A stretch of DNA of 64,000 nucleotides from Streptosporangium brasiliense (GCF_030811595.1 NZ_JAUSRB010000002.1:1178001-1242000); one strand, 5' to 3'. Shown: positions 42,428-52,676, counted from the stretch's first letter. The notes: generated by a model from the letters alone, not told the origin. Numbers and translations: made by a program.

Positions 42428-42808
42428 TCATCGCTCAGCTCCCGGCTCGGTGGCGGAGACCGCGGTCGCCCGGACGGTGACGGCCGGAAGTGAGGCACCC
42501 CAGCGGGGTCTGACGCTTGCCGAGACCTCCACCCGGGTCACCTCCGCGCTCCGGGTCACCATGACGTGCGCGCCTGCTGGGGCGGCTGCCAGAACGCCGC
42601 CCCGCACCCGTTCCAGCGATTCACCGCGCGAGGCGGCACGGGCTCCCATCCGGGCCGCGTCCACGCACTCCAGCTGCGCACCGACCGCCGCCACCCCCCA
42701 CAATGCGGCGGCCAGCATCACCACGACGGCAGGCAGGACAACCGCGGTCTCCGCGGTCACCGATCCCTTCGATCCACCGGCATGGGCGATCGGCCCCACG
42801 GGGGTCAC
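42428..42808 (-). CDS. TadE family pseudopilin
   Basis: A 126-residue TadE-like protein. GSVTAETAVVLPAVVVMLAA has the prepilin-type cut after Gly and Glu at +5, followed by the assembly helix and an extracytoplasmic domain. Minor pilin of a Tad/Flp-type fibre or secretion system. GTG start overlaps the DUF4244 stop (GTGA). No prepilin peptidase is encoded in the window. Confidence 0.88.
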   Translation of the reverse strand: MTPVGPIAHAGGSKGSVTAETAVVLPAVVVMLAAALWGVAAVGAQLECVDAARMGARAASRGESLERVRGGVLAAAPAGAHVMVTRSAEVTRVEVSASVRPRWGASLPAVTVRATAVSATEPGAER

Positions 42809-43041
42809 CCGGCCACGTTCAGCGCCCGGTTGATCAGCTCCGAGATCATCTGTTGGACCTCCGGACTCGACACCACCTTGAAAAGGAGGGCGGCGAAAGC
42901 GCAGGCGGCTATCGTGCCCACTGCGTATTCAGCGGTGGACATGCCTCGATCGCGGCCTGGGCCAGTGATCAATGGTGTCCAGCGGGCGCGCAGCCACCGC
43001 AGCCGATCACGTCGGACGCCGCCGACGGTCGATTGAGCCAT
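42805..43041 (-). CDS. DUF4244 Flp-pilin-like protein
   Basis: A 78-residue small pilin-like protein: basic leader, RGMSTAEYAVGTIAACAFAA with the cut after Gly and Glu at +5, and one hydrophobic helix. Likely the major Flp-type subunit of the Tad system. GGGAGGAAACG precedes the ATG at 43041. The upstream gap (43042-43205) holds three evenly spaced DnaA-box-like sequences. Confidence 0.9.
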   Translation of the reverse strand: MAQSTVGGVRRDRLRWLRARWTPLITGPGRDRGMSTAEYAVGTIAACAFAALLFKVVSSPEVQQMISELINRALNVAG

Positions 43042-43118
43042 CGTTTCCTCCCGGAAATCCAGCCAGGCCCAGCACCCGGCATCTGTCGCACCAGATTTCC
43101 TTATGGACAGGTGGCCCT

Positions 43119-43167
43119 GTGGACACGAACAGCGTTCTGTGGATTTACGCCATCGCCTGTGGACAAC
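43119..43167. promoter_or_regulatory. three DnaA-box-like sites phased every 20 bp
   Basis: TGTGGACAC (43119), TGTGGATTT (43139) and TGTGGACAA (43159): same orientation, exactly 20 bp apart. The last is the complement of TTGTCCACA, the Streptomyces-preferred DnaA box. They lie between the MerR-like gene and the DUF4244 pilin gene, in the probable promoter of the latter. Confidence 0.6.
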
Positions 43168-43205
43168 CACGGGCAGCGGTCGCCGGGAGATCCGGGCAAC
43201 CGCCG

Positions 43206-43532
43206 TCACGCCGATTCCATGCGCTCCTTCAGCTCGGCGTTGAGCCGCAGAGCTTCCGTCAATTGATCTTCCAGAATGATGATGCGGCAGGCTGAGTCCA
43301 GACTGGTCCCCTGGTCGATCAGCTCGCGCGCCCGGGCGGCGAGACGGAGCTGGTGGCGGGAGTAGCGGCGATGGCCGCCACTCGACCGCTGCGGCTCGAT
43401 CAGCTTCGCGGCGCCGAGGCTGCGCAGAAACGCGGGGGTGACGCCGAGCATCTCCGCGGCCCGGCCCATCGAGTACGCGGGATAGTCATCGTCGTCGAAT
43501 TTGTCGGCCGGAGCCGAAGAGGCTGGAGCCAT
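43206..43532 (-). CDS. MerR-like helix-turn-helix regulator
   Basis: A 108-residue protein with an acidic N terminus (KFDDDDYPAY), a MerR winged helix (SMGRAAEMLGVTPAFLRSLG, SSGGHRRYSRHQL) and a short dimerisation helix. There is no effector domain, which is typical of BldC/MerR-type developmental or stress regulators in actinomycetes. GGAAGGTGCA precedes the ATG at 43532; a TTG at 43556 is weaker. It lies inside the Tad locus between the pilin and TadC genes and may control them. Confidence 0.85.
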   Translation of the reverse strand: MAPASSAPADKFDDDDYPAYSMGRAAEMLGVTPAFLRSLGAAKLIEPQRSSGGHRRYSRHQLRLAARARELIDQGTSLDSACRIIILEDQLTEALRLNAELKERMESA

Positions 43533-44197
43533 TGCACCTTCCGAGAGCGCGGACAAGGGCCCCGGTGCTACAGCACCGAGGCCCAGAGAGTTTCAACACC
43601 ATCTACCGACCATTATGTCGGCTTTCGATTTCGCACAAACCTCCTCGTATGGGCAGTGCGCTGGATCGCATATGCGTAACCGGAGACCACCTTCCATCTC
43701 GTGGAGCTGCGACACCCGCGTGGCATTTCCGCGCCCACTGCGGGTGATCTTGATGGCGCTCGAATCTCTCCTTCCTCTTATCTGCACACTTGTCGTTCTT
43801 TCAGGGCGACCGACTGGCCGCCTGGCGACACTTCGCCCGCCGGAGCTCCTTCCCTGACACCCCGTCGAGCTTGAGCGCGCCCCCAGCCTTCGCGGCAGGC
43901 CACCCTGCCGCGTCAAGCTGATCTTCACTTGCGGTAAGCCATAGACTATCCGCTGAACCTGAGAATGTCTACATTGATCACAACAGATTTATATTGATCA
44001 TCGACCCATATAATCTACGACACGAGGCGACGCCCCCTCCGGCGCAGCCCGGCGCCCCCGAGGCCGCCGGCGGATTGGATGCGTCCGGCGGCCATCACGC
44101 ACACCGGAGGCACTGGAAGCAGCCTTCAACATCTGTCCACAGATCCCACTCCATCTGTGGATAACTATGGGACAACCGAGATAATCCTGTGGATAAC
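43533..44197. other. 665-bp non-coding region in the Tad locus
   Basis: No convincing protein in any frame. Near 43970-44014 it is AT-rich: two ATTGATCA copies (43973-43980, 43993-44000) spaced 20 bp and a consensus TATAAT at 44009-44014 on the plus strand. DnaA-box-like sites follow at 44133-44196. It could hold the MerR promoter, a small RNA or both. Confidence 0.5.
44133..44196. promoter_or_regulatory. three DnaA-box-like sites upstream of 43.2-kb regulator / at tadC end
   Basis: CTGTCCACA (44133-44141), TGTGGATAA (44156-44164) and TGTGGATAA (44188-44196). The last two are exact complements of the E. coli consensus TTATCCACA. They directly abut the tadC stop codon. Confidence 0.6.
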
Positions 44198-44998
44198 TCA
44201 AGGAATCAGCACGCCACCGGCGAGTCCTGCCACGACGGGGATGATGCCGAGAACGACGAAGGCAGGCAGGAAACAGAGTCCCAGCGGGGCGACAGCCTGG
44301 ACCCCGACCCGTCGGGCAGCCGCTGATGACACGGCACGGGCGGCATGGCGGGAGTCGTCGGACAGCCTGGTGAGGACATCGGCCACCGGGGCGCCGCTGA
44401 GGGCGGCCCGGCTCATCATGCGCGCCAGGGGAGCCAGCGGACGTTCGGCTGCGAGAGCCTGCCAGGCGTCCTCCGGGGTGGCCCCCAGCCTCAACTGCCC
44501 GCTCACCCAGGCCAGCCGGTCGCCGAGCGGTCCGCCGACCGCCTCGACGGTGACGTCGATGGCACCGGTGATCGGCTGTCCGGCGCGCAGGCAGGAGACC
44601 ATGAGGTCAGCCGCCAGCGGCAGGTCTGCCGCCACCCGCTCCCGTTCCCGGCGGAGCCGGGGCGACTCCCGCCTCCGAACGGCGATCAACGCGACCGTGG
44701 AGCCCGCCACCCCCACGGCGGCTCCCGGCACTCCACCGACGACGAGAAACACCATCAGCCCGATGGCGGTGGAGAGTGCCATCTCTCCCCGGCTCGGCCG
44801 CCGCCTACCGGACGGACCACGGACCGCCCCCGTCTGAGGAGAGAACGAGGGCATCCCGGCCCCCGGCACGGCCCCGGCCAACCGAGCTGGAGAAGTCAGG
44901 CCCCGCCGGGCCCGGTGGAGCCGCTCGGCAGGATCATCGGGCGGGGTCCACAGCCACCCGGCGATCCCGGCAAGGACGACGGCAAGCAAAACGGTCAA
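44198..44998 (-). CDS. TadC-like type II/IV secretion inner-membrane protein
   Basis: A 266-residue T2SSF-domain protein: N-terminal helix, a Pro/Arg-rich loop, two central hydrophobic segments, the RERERVAADLPLAADLMVSC region, and a C-terminal pair of helices (GLCFLPAFVVLGIIPVVAG). TadB and TadC form the platform under the Flp fibre. It starts at a TTG (44998) with GTGAGGAGCCAGAG before it. 175 bp separates it from tadB. Confidence 0.88.
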   Translation of the reverse strand: MTVLLAVVLAGIAGWLWTPPDDPAERLHRARRGLTSPARLAGAVPGAGMPSFSPQTGAVRGPSGRRRPSRGEMALSTAIGLMVFLVVGGVPGAAVGVAGSTVALIAVRRRESPRLRRERERVAADLPLAADLMVSCLRAGQPITGAIDVTVEAVGGPLGDRLAWVSGQLRLGATPEDAWQALAAERPLAPLARMMSRAALSGAPVADVLTRLSDDSRHAARAVSSAAARRVGVQAVAPLGLCFLPAFVVLGIIPVVAGLAGGVLIP

Positions 44999-45039
44999 CT
45001 CTGGCTCCTCACGATCAGCCGACTACGGAACCGCTCAGA

Positions 45040-45120
45040 CAGCACGCGGACGCCACTCGGGCGCCGCGTTCCGAACGCGGGTCAGACAGCACTCGGGCGC
45101 CACGTTCCGAGGCAGGGGGA
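45040..45120. repeat. imperfect ~40-bp direct repeat between tadB and tadC
   Basis: Two copies of a segment with CAGACAGCACNCGGNCGCCACTC-type order (shared GCCACTCGGGCGCC / CACTCGGGCGCCACG cores and GTTCCGA). The gap 44999-45173 has no gene. Confidence 0.5.
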
Positions 45121-45173
45121 CGCCGGGAGATCGGGCGGTCCGGCTGTCCGGCGCGGCGTGGGCCGGTGAGAGC

Positions 45174-45878
45174 TCAAGCCTGCTGCGCATGGGCGACCAG
45201 ACGGTGGGTCCACCACAGGCCACAGCCGTCGAGCGCGAGGCCGATCGCCAGGCAGCCCACACCCGCCGGGCTGCCGAACAGGAAGTGCAGCGGCCGCATG
45301 CCCAGACCCGCCGCCATCAACAGGCCGAGCACAGGGAGTCCGGCCAGCAGGCGGGCGGTGGCCCGGGGGCCCGCGAGTTGGGCGGCGACGTCCTGTCGAT
45401 GGGCCTGTGCCTCACGGAGGGAGGTGGCCAGGCGGTCGACGAGGACGGACAGGCCCGCTCCGACGTTCACGCTCACCTTCCAGCAGGCGGCCAGCCCGCG
45501 GAATGCCTCGCCTCCTTGCTCCGGCGCCGCGGCCAGCAGCGCGGCGGCCACGTCGCCGCCGTCCCTCGCCGCAGCGATCAACGGCCGCAGCACCACCGGA
45601 TCGGGAAACTCCGCGGCCGACACGGCACGGGCCAGCGCCTCGCCCGCCGTACGCCCGGCGGCCAACTCCGCCGCCAACCCTTGGCACAGCTCGATCGAGG
45701 CTGTCCGCCAGGCAGCCGTACGCCTGGAGGGCCGCGAGCGGCCGGTGAACAGTGCCGGCAGAGAACGTGATCCGCTCCGGGTCTGTTGCCGTATCCACCG
45801 CAGGCGGGCCGTTCCCGGGTCGGGCCCGGCCCACAACCACGCGGCCAGGGCGGCGAGGAGCACGGCCAGCGTCGTCAT
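45174..45878 (-). CDS. TadB-like inner-membrane protein
   Basis: A 234-residue T2SSF-type protein: N-terminal helix TTLAVLLAALAAWLWAGPD, the conserved AAELAAGRTAGEALARAV region, and C-terminal helices (LAGLPVLGLLMAAGLGMRPL, FGSPAGVGCLAIGLALDG). Partner of TadC in the pilus/secretion platform. ATG overlaps the CpaF stop (ATGA), so translation is coupled. Confidence 0.88.
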   Translation of the reverse strand: MTTLAVLLAALAAWLWAGPDPGTARLRWIRQQTRSGSRSLPALFTGRSRPSRRTAAWRTASIELCQGLAAELAAGRTAGEALARAVSAAEFPDPVVLRPLIAAARDGGDVAAALLAAAPEQGGEAFRGLAACWKVSVNVGAGLSVLVDRLATSLREAQAHRQDVAAQLAGPRATARLLAGLPVLGLLMAAGLGMRPLHFLFGSPAGVGCLAIGLALDGCGLWWTHRLVAHAQQA

Positions 45879-47413
45879 GGCAGTGCTCCCAGGACATCCG
45901 GGGTGAGACCGCCCCGCGCCAGTCCCGAAACGCCCGGAACGCCCGGAACAGGGTCGGCCGGCGACAGCCCCGGCACACCCGGAGCGGGACCACACGGCGA
46001 CATCTCCAGGACATCCGGGATGAGACCGCCCGGCGACACCCCCAGGACATCAGGAGCAGGGTTGGTCGGCGACAGCCCGGGACCACCCGGAACAGAGCCG
46101 CCCGGTGACAGCTCCAGGACATCGGGGACCGGGGCGGGTGGCCGGGGGTGTGCTGCTGGGGGGACTTCCGGCTGTTTGCGGCGGCGGTCGGGCCGGGTGG
46201 GTCCGTATGGTCGGCGCGCAAGGCCGGGGAGCGTGGAGAGGATGGGGGCCCGGGCCATGAGGGCGGACAGACCCGGGCCGGTGGTCGCGCGGCCGTCCGG
46301 GGAGAAGGTGAGGGCCGGTTCGGCGTCGACCAGACCTGAGGGGCGACGGGTCATCATGCAGATCTCGGCCACCCGCCGGCGGCCGCCGGTGTGGTCGCGA
46401 GCGAGGTGGATGACGACGTCCAGGGCTGCGGCGATCTGGCTGTGAACCGCCTCGCGGCTGAGACCTGCGGCACATGCCAGGGCCTCCAGGCGGGGTGGCA
46501 CATCGGTCGCGGTGTTGGCGTGGAGGGTGCCACAACCGCCTTCGTGGCCGGTGTTGAGAGCCGCGAGGAGATCGACGACCTCGGCGCCCCGGACCTCGCC
46601 GACGACGAGACGGTCCGGGCGCATGCGCAGCGCCTGACGGACGAGATCACGCAGGCAGACACCACCGGCCCCCTCAAGGTTGGCCGGGCGCGACTCCAGG
46701 CGCACGACATGAGGGTGGAGCGGTCTCAGCTCGGCCGAGTCTTCGACCAGCAGCAGCCGGTCACCGGGATCGGCCAGGGACAGCAGAGCCGACAGCAGGG
46801 TGGTCTTCCCCGTGCCCGTGCCACCGGTGACGAGGAAGGCCAGCCTCGACTCGATCACCGCGGTGAGGACGGGGACGGTGCCGGCCCTGATCGTGCCGGC
46901 CTCGACCAGATCGGGGAGGGTGAAGGTGCGGCGGGGCGGGAGCCGCAGGGACAGGCAGGTGCCTCCGGCCGCCACGGGTGGCAGGACGGCGTGGAGCCGG
47001 ACGCCTCCGGCCAGCCGGGCGTCGACATAGGGGCACGCGTCGTCCAGACGCCTGCCCGCGGCGGAGGCGAGGCGCTGGGCGAGCCGCCGGACCGCGTCTT
47101 CGCCGGGGAAGACGACCGGGGTCCGGCGCAGCCCGTGACCGTCGTCGACCCACACCTCACGCGGACCGTTCACCAGCACATCGGTGACATCGGGCTCGGC
47201 CAGCAAGGGCTCCAGCGGACCGGCTCCGATCAGGTCGGCGCACAGGACACGTGCCACCGCCAGGATCTCCGCGTCGCCGAGCACCGCCCGCTCCGCCCGG
47301 AGGGCGACCGCGACGTGCGCGGCGCTGGGCTCGACCCCGGTCCGGGCCAGCCGTATCCGGACCGCCTCGACCAGCTCGGGTGAGACTTCCGTGGCGGTGC
47401 CGGGCCGCCTCAT
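45875..47413 (-). CDS. TadA/CpaF secretion ATPase with repeat-containing C-terminal tail
   Basis: A 512-residue VirB11/CpaF ATPase powering Tad assembly: VTDVLVNGPREVWVDDGHG N-domain, Walker A GGTGTGKTTLLSALL, Asp box LLLVEDSAEL, Walker B MRPDRLVVGEVRG, His box NTGHEGGCGTLHAN. The normal core ends near residue 390. After it come ~115 residues of degenerate 16-17-residue repeats (PDVLxxSPGGxxP type), absent from usual CpaF proteins. ATG overlaps the upstream CpaE-like stop (ATGA). Confidence 0.93.
   Translation of the reverse strand: MRRPGTATEVSPELVEAVRIRLARTGVEPSAAHVAVALRAERAVLGDAEILAVARVLCADLIGAGPLEPLLAEPDVTDVLVNGPREVWVDDGHGLRRTPVVFPGEDAVRRLAQRLASAAGRRLDDACPYVDARLAGGVRLHAVLPPVAAGGTCLSLRLPPRRTFTLPDLVEAGTIRAGTVPVLTAVIESRLAFLVTGGTGTGKTTLLSALLSLADPGDRLLLVEDSAELRPLHPHVVRLESRPANLEGAGGVCLRDLVRQALRMRPDRLVVGEVRGAEVVDLLAALNTGHEGGCGTLHANTATDVPPRLEALACAAGLSREAVHSQIAAALDVVIHLARDHTGGRRRVAEICMMTRRPSGLVDAEPALTFSPDGRATTGPGLSALMARAPILSTLPGLARRPYGPTRPDRRRKQPEVPPAAHPRPPAPVPDVLELSPGGSVPGGPGLSPTNPAPDVLGVSPGGLIPDVLEMSPCGPAPGVPGLSPADPVPGVPGVSGLARGGLTPDVLGALP
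45890..46135. repeat. ~51-bp coding repeats in the cpaF tail
   Basis: Degenerate units around CAGGACATCNGG/GACAGCCCCGG, coding for PDVLELSPGG-, PDVLGVSPGG-, PDVLEMSPCG- and related peptides at the end of the ATPase. Confidence 0.75.
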
Positions 47414-48456
47414 GTCTCCGCCACGAGCAGCGAGCGCAGGAACGAGACGCAGAACCGGCCGAGAAAGGTGCGGCGGCCGAGTGGGGGGACGTCGCCGCGG
47501 TTGAGGGCGGCGGCCAGGCGGGGCTGATCGGGGAGGCTGCCTGCGTACGGCATGCGGAGCGAGGTCGCCACCACCTCGTCGTCCAGGACGCCGCCGCGCA
47601 CGACGGCCCGCACCTCTCCGGTGTGCTTGCGCAGGCCGGCGAGCACCTGGGCCGCCGCGAGCACCCCCCGGACGTCGGCGGTGACGACCAGCAAGGTGGT
47701 GGAGGCCCTGGTGAGTGCCTCCACAGCGGCCTGGTCGGGATGGCGGGGCAGGTCGACGACCACCAGGTCGAAGCCCCGCCGTCCCGCTTCGAGGACCGAA
47801 CGCATCGCCTCGGCGGGGATGGGCTCGACCTCGCCGCGGTGGAAGGAGAGGAGGGTCAGCTCGGCGAAGGTGGGCAGAGCCGCCTGGAGCGCGGTGAAGC
47901 TGATCCTCCCCTCGCGGGCGACCAGGTCGGACCAGCGCGCCCCGTCGGCCTCCTCCTGTCCGAGAAGGAGATCCAGGCCGCCGCCGAGCGGGTCGGCGTC
48001 GACGAGAAGGGTGCGGAGATGCTGTCTGGAGGCGCTCAGCGCCAGCGAGGCGGCGAGGACGCTGGCCCCGGCTCCCCCACGGCCGGCGGCGACACACACC
48101 ACCAGCCCCGCTCTGGCCGCCGGCTCCACGACATCGGCGAACTCCTCGACCAGCTGCCGCTCGGCCGAGGGCAGCTCCAGCACGGCCTGGGCGCCGACCG
48201 TGACGCACTTCCGCCAGGTGTCGGGATCCTCGGGAGTGCGGGTGACAAGGATGACCCGGTGCCTGGGCGGCGGTCCGGTGGCGGCCAGGGCGTCGGCCAT
48301 GTCGCTGCCGACGACGACCAGCGGGGCGCGGTTCCAATGGGGCCGGGCGTGTGCGGGCGCATGCGCGACATCGAGCTCGGCTCCGGCCGCTGCGGCGACA
48401 CGGAGCAGGTCGTCAAGCAGATCGTGGTCCTCGGTGATGACCAGAGGGCGGTCCAA
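47410..48456 (-). CDS. CpaE/TadZ-like septum-site determining protein (Ssd type)
   Basis: A 348-residue protein: degenerate receiver-like N-terminal part (LVITEDHDLLDDLLRVAAAA, VVVGSDMADAL), then a MinD/ParA-type ATPase core with a deviant Walker A (CVAAGRGGAGASVLAASLAL), LLVDADPLGGGLDLLLG and FDLVVVDLPRH. TIGR03815-type; in mycobacteria and Streptomyces Ssd affects septation and localises the Tad machinery. It starts at a TTG (48456) preceded by AGGGAGGCACTC. First gene of the coupled Tad operon. Confidence 0.9.
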   Translation of the reverse strand: MDRPLVITEDHDLLDDLLRVAAAAGAELDVAHAPAHARPHWNRAPLVVVGSDMADALAATGPPPRHRVILVTRTPEDPDTWRKCVTVGAQAVLELPSAERQLVEEFADVVEPAARAGLVVCVAAGRGGAGASVLAASLALSASRQHLRTLLVDADPLGGGLDLLLGQEEADGARWSDLVAREGRISFTALQAALPTFAELTLLSFHRGEVEPIPAEAMRSVLEAGRRGFDLVVVDLPRHPDQAAVEALTRASTTLLVVTADVRGVLAAAQVLAGLRKHTGEVRAVVRGGVLDDEVVATSLRMPYAGSLPDQPRLAAALNRGDVPPLGRRTFLGRFCVSFLRSLLVAET

Positions 48457-49313
48457 GAGTGCCTCCCTGAAGTGCGGAGGACCCACTTTCCGGGAGAGCC
48501 TGCCACGGCGAGGCCGCCGAACGCCGCTCTGTGGACAGCCAGAAGGGGCTGACGTCGTCTGTGGACAGTTGTCTGCCGACAGGTGTCGTCCCCGCCGCAC
48601 CGCGCGGAAAGTACACCCTTGTGAAGGGAGCCGGACGGCTCTGCGGGGGCGGGTGCGGGTGCGGTCCTGGACGATCAGGGGCGGCCGGACGTTCCGGGAA
48701 ACGGCCGGACGTTCCGGGAAAAATGGCGACCCCCGCCGGGGGGGAGAGCGGGGGCCGCCAACCGGTCCGGCTCTGGGGGGGTAGAGCCGGTCCTGTTCGG
48801 AAGAAAGCTTCAGTCGTTCACCGGAGCATGGCAAGCGGATTGCATGGCCAACCCGTGCACAGTCACTCCGGTATGGGGAGATACCACCTCATGCTGCCCG
48901 ATCAAGTTGAGTTTCGTCGAGGAGTAATCTCCAATTTCCGCCACCTTTTTTTCATGGGTAACAGTTGAGTTGCGACTCAGCCTTCAATGGGACACGCTCT
49001 ACGTCGATCCGTTTTCGATCATCCAGGACCACAGGGGCTGTGGACCACATCTGTCCCGATTTGCACCCTCAAGAGCACGGCGCGGCATAGATGGCGATTC
49101 GTCCACGAATGTCCCCTGATCTGTAAAGGTCTTGGTTTCAGGGGTTCCCCTCAGCCAGGATCAGGCATAGAAAGGTTGCACGGACCAGTTGTCCGGGCAC
49201 GGCCGCCGGGTACCCACGTGCCGCCGAGCCGCGGGAGGCACCGTCAGGACGGGCTTGTCCCGTCCCGAGGATTATCTGGTGCACGCTTGGTAACCCGGCT
49301 GGAAGTGCCGGCG

Positions 49314-49339
49314 ACGGCGCCCCATACCAGGGGCGCCGT
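49314..49339 (+). terminator. hairpin, possible terminator of an unannotated transcript
   Basis: 10-bp perfect stem ACGGCGCCCC / GGGGCGCCGT with a 6-nt loop followed by TTGCT. No gene ends nearby on the plus strand, so it may close a non-coding RNA from the 49100-49310 region, where further complementary pieces (CCTGATC near 49114, GATCAGG near 49158) occur. Confidence 0.45.
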
Positions 49340-49354
49340 TTGCTGTGTGGGTCC

Positions 49355-49530
49355 ACTGAGGTGCAGGCCCACTGAGATATGGGCCCACTGAGATGCAGGG
49401 TCGCTACGGCACGGGCCTGCTACGGCACGGGCCGCTGCGGCGCGGGCCCACTGAGGTGCCGGGCCGCTGCGGCGCGGGCCTGCTGAGATACAGGCCCGCT
49501 GAGACACGAGCCCGCTGAGACACGGGCGAA
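49355..49530. repeat. short degenerate tandem repeats
   Basis: Many copies of GGGCCCACTGAGATG / CTGCTACGGCACGGGC / GCTGAGACACGGGC-like units of 15-19 bp in the 3' flank of the Fic-like gene. Confidence 0.75.
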
Positions 49531-49581
49531 GATGTTCATGATCAGCCGCGAGCGATCGCCGTCGGCCGCAGGCGGTCGAGA

Positions 49582-50355
49582 TCAGCCGCGCTGCATGGCC
49601 TCGCATATCGCCGTGGCCTCCCGGACACCGAGGGTGACCGCCGAGGCGCAGTGCCGCACCCACTCCGCGACCCCGTCGGGGGTCCCGCTCAGATAGGCCC
49701 GCAGGCTCTCGGCGTAGGCCGCCCCGAGTTCGAGATGGCCCAGCTCGACGGCCGCCAGTGACTTCGGGTCCAGGCCGAACTCCACGAGCGTCAGCCGTTC
49801 GGCCGCCCGGGCGACCACCCCGTCCGCCGACCCGAACGGGCGCAGCACCACCAGCTCGGCGTGCACGATGGCGGCCAGCACCAGCGCGGGCGCCTTGGAG
49901 GTCCTGGTGACCAGGTCGACCAGCCCGTCGACCCGGGCCACGGTCTCCTCCGGCCCCGGCGCGGCGCCCAGGCCGAGGGGGTCGGGCGTCTCGGCGGCGG
50001 TCCGGGGACGGCCGAGGTCTTCGGTGAGGCCGGCGGCCGCGAGGGTGTGCAGCCTGGCCAGCACCTGGCGGGGGGCCGTGCGCCAGGTCGGGCCGAGCCG
50101 CCCCAGCTCGGCCGAGACCCGCAGCGCCCCCTGGACGACGGGGTCCGTGACCTCCGGGATGGCCTCAAGCGGGACGTCCACACCGTCGAGGGCGGCGGAC
50201 GCGCGGGCGCCGCGCAGCGCCGATCTGGCCGACACCTCCGGGCTCTTGCGCCGTAGCACGCGATGCCCGTAAAGCCGGTCCACGGCCTTGCGCGCGTCGG
50301 TGACCGCCTCCGGCACTCCGGGAAGTTCGGCGATGACAGCCAATGGGTCGCTCAC
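49582..50355 (-). CDS. Fic-domain-like protein with altered active site
   Basis: A 257-residue helical protein that fits a Fic scaffold. An N-terminal inhibitory-helix-like SAALDG ((S/T)xxxEG with Asp for Glu) is followed by VVLRPFGSADGVVARA, aligned with the Fic motif HPFxxGNGRxxR: the catalytic His is Arg and the second Arg region is degenerate. AMP transfer in the usual way is therefore unlikely. Such proteins sit next to acs in related actinomycetes. GTG start at 50355 after GGGGAAC. Function unknown. Confidence 0.72.
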   Translation of the reverse strand: MSDPLAVIAELPGVPEAVTDARKAVDRLYGHRVLRRKSPEVSARSALRGARASAALDGVDVPLEAIPEVTDPVVQGALRVSAELGRLGPTWRTAPRQVLARLHTLAAAGLTEDLGRPRTAAETPDPLGLGAAPGPEETVARVDGLVDLVTRTSKAPALVLAAIVHAELVVLRPFGSADGVVARAAERLTLVEFGLDPKSLAAVELGHLELGAAYAESLRAYLSGTPDGVAEWVRHCASAVTLGVREATAICEAMQRG

Positions 50356-50583
50356 GTTCCCCGACCCTACCGGCCAGTCAACAAGGCCCCGACCGCGCCA
50401 CCGAAACCGGCGGCGGACCGTTCGGCGAACGCATACCGCCGTCCAGCGCACCGCCGTACTAAAGCGCACGGAATAACGCCTTCTACATTCCTATGGTGTC
50501 GAAAAGGCAACGTTTCTGCCCCGCGATTACCCGGCGTTAAGGCGTTTGTGAACCGCTATGACCCCTATCACCGATTGGTACAG

Positions 50584-50599
50584 ACCTGTCTAGACCTCT
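50584..50599. promoter_or_regulatory. dre-like GntR-type palindrome upstream of acs
   Basis: ACCTGTCTAGACCTCT matches the DasR element ACTGGTCTAGACCAGT at 12 of 16 positions, with the full GTCTAGACC core, 71-86 bp before the acs start. The surrounding 50356-50669 gap carries the promoters of two divergent genes and is otherwise empty. Confidence 0.35.
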
Positions 50600-50669
50600 T
50601 GTGGCAAGCCCCTCTGGCCTGGTGAAGTGGGACACGACCAGTCACCTAGCAGTACGTAAGGAGTGCGCA

Positions 50670-52655
<1,986 letters not shown>

Positions 52656-52676
52656 GCGGCGGCGAGCGCCGTCCGG

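Larger units (their letters stand above)
48457..49581. other. 1.1-kb region without a recognised gene
   Basis: Upstream of the Tad operon, on the far side of the Fic-like gene. It contains TGTGGACAG at 48530 and 48560 and TGTGGACCA at 49039 (DnaA-box-like), a CCGGCTCT-N8-AGAGCCGG hairpin (48767-48790), a block of lower GC (48830-49110), a possible structured transcript ending at 49339 and short repeats at 49355-49530. In related genomes a HAD phosphatase gene sits about here; I find no trace of it. Plus-strand frames at 48531 and 48987 have no protein-like features. Confidence 0.5.

Noticed and set aside
43100..44200. Chromosomal origin (oriC)
   Set aside because: DnaA-like boxes exist, but dnaA, dnaN, rpmH or parAB are not adjacent and the AT-rich unwinding stretch is short.
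49100..49340. Known riboswitch (cobalamin or cyclic-di-AMP type)
   Set aside because: Conserved core sequences of these classes are not visible and no cognate gene lies downstream.
48531..49391. Two plus-strand frames (145 and 134 codons) upstream of the Tad operon
   Set aside because: No ribosome site, erratic composition (Cys/Gly/Arg runs) and no domain; kept as non-coding gap.
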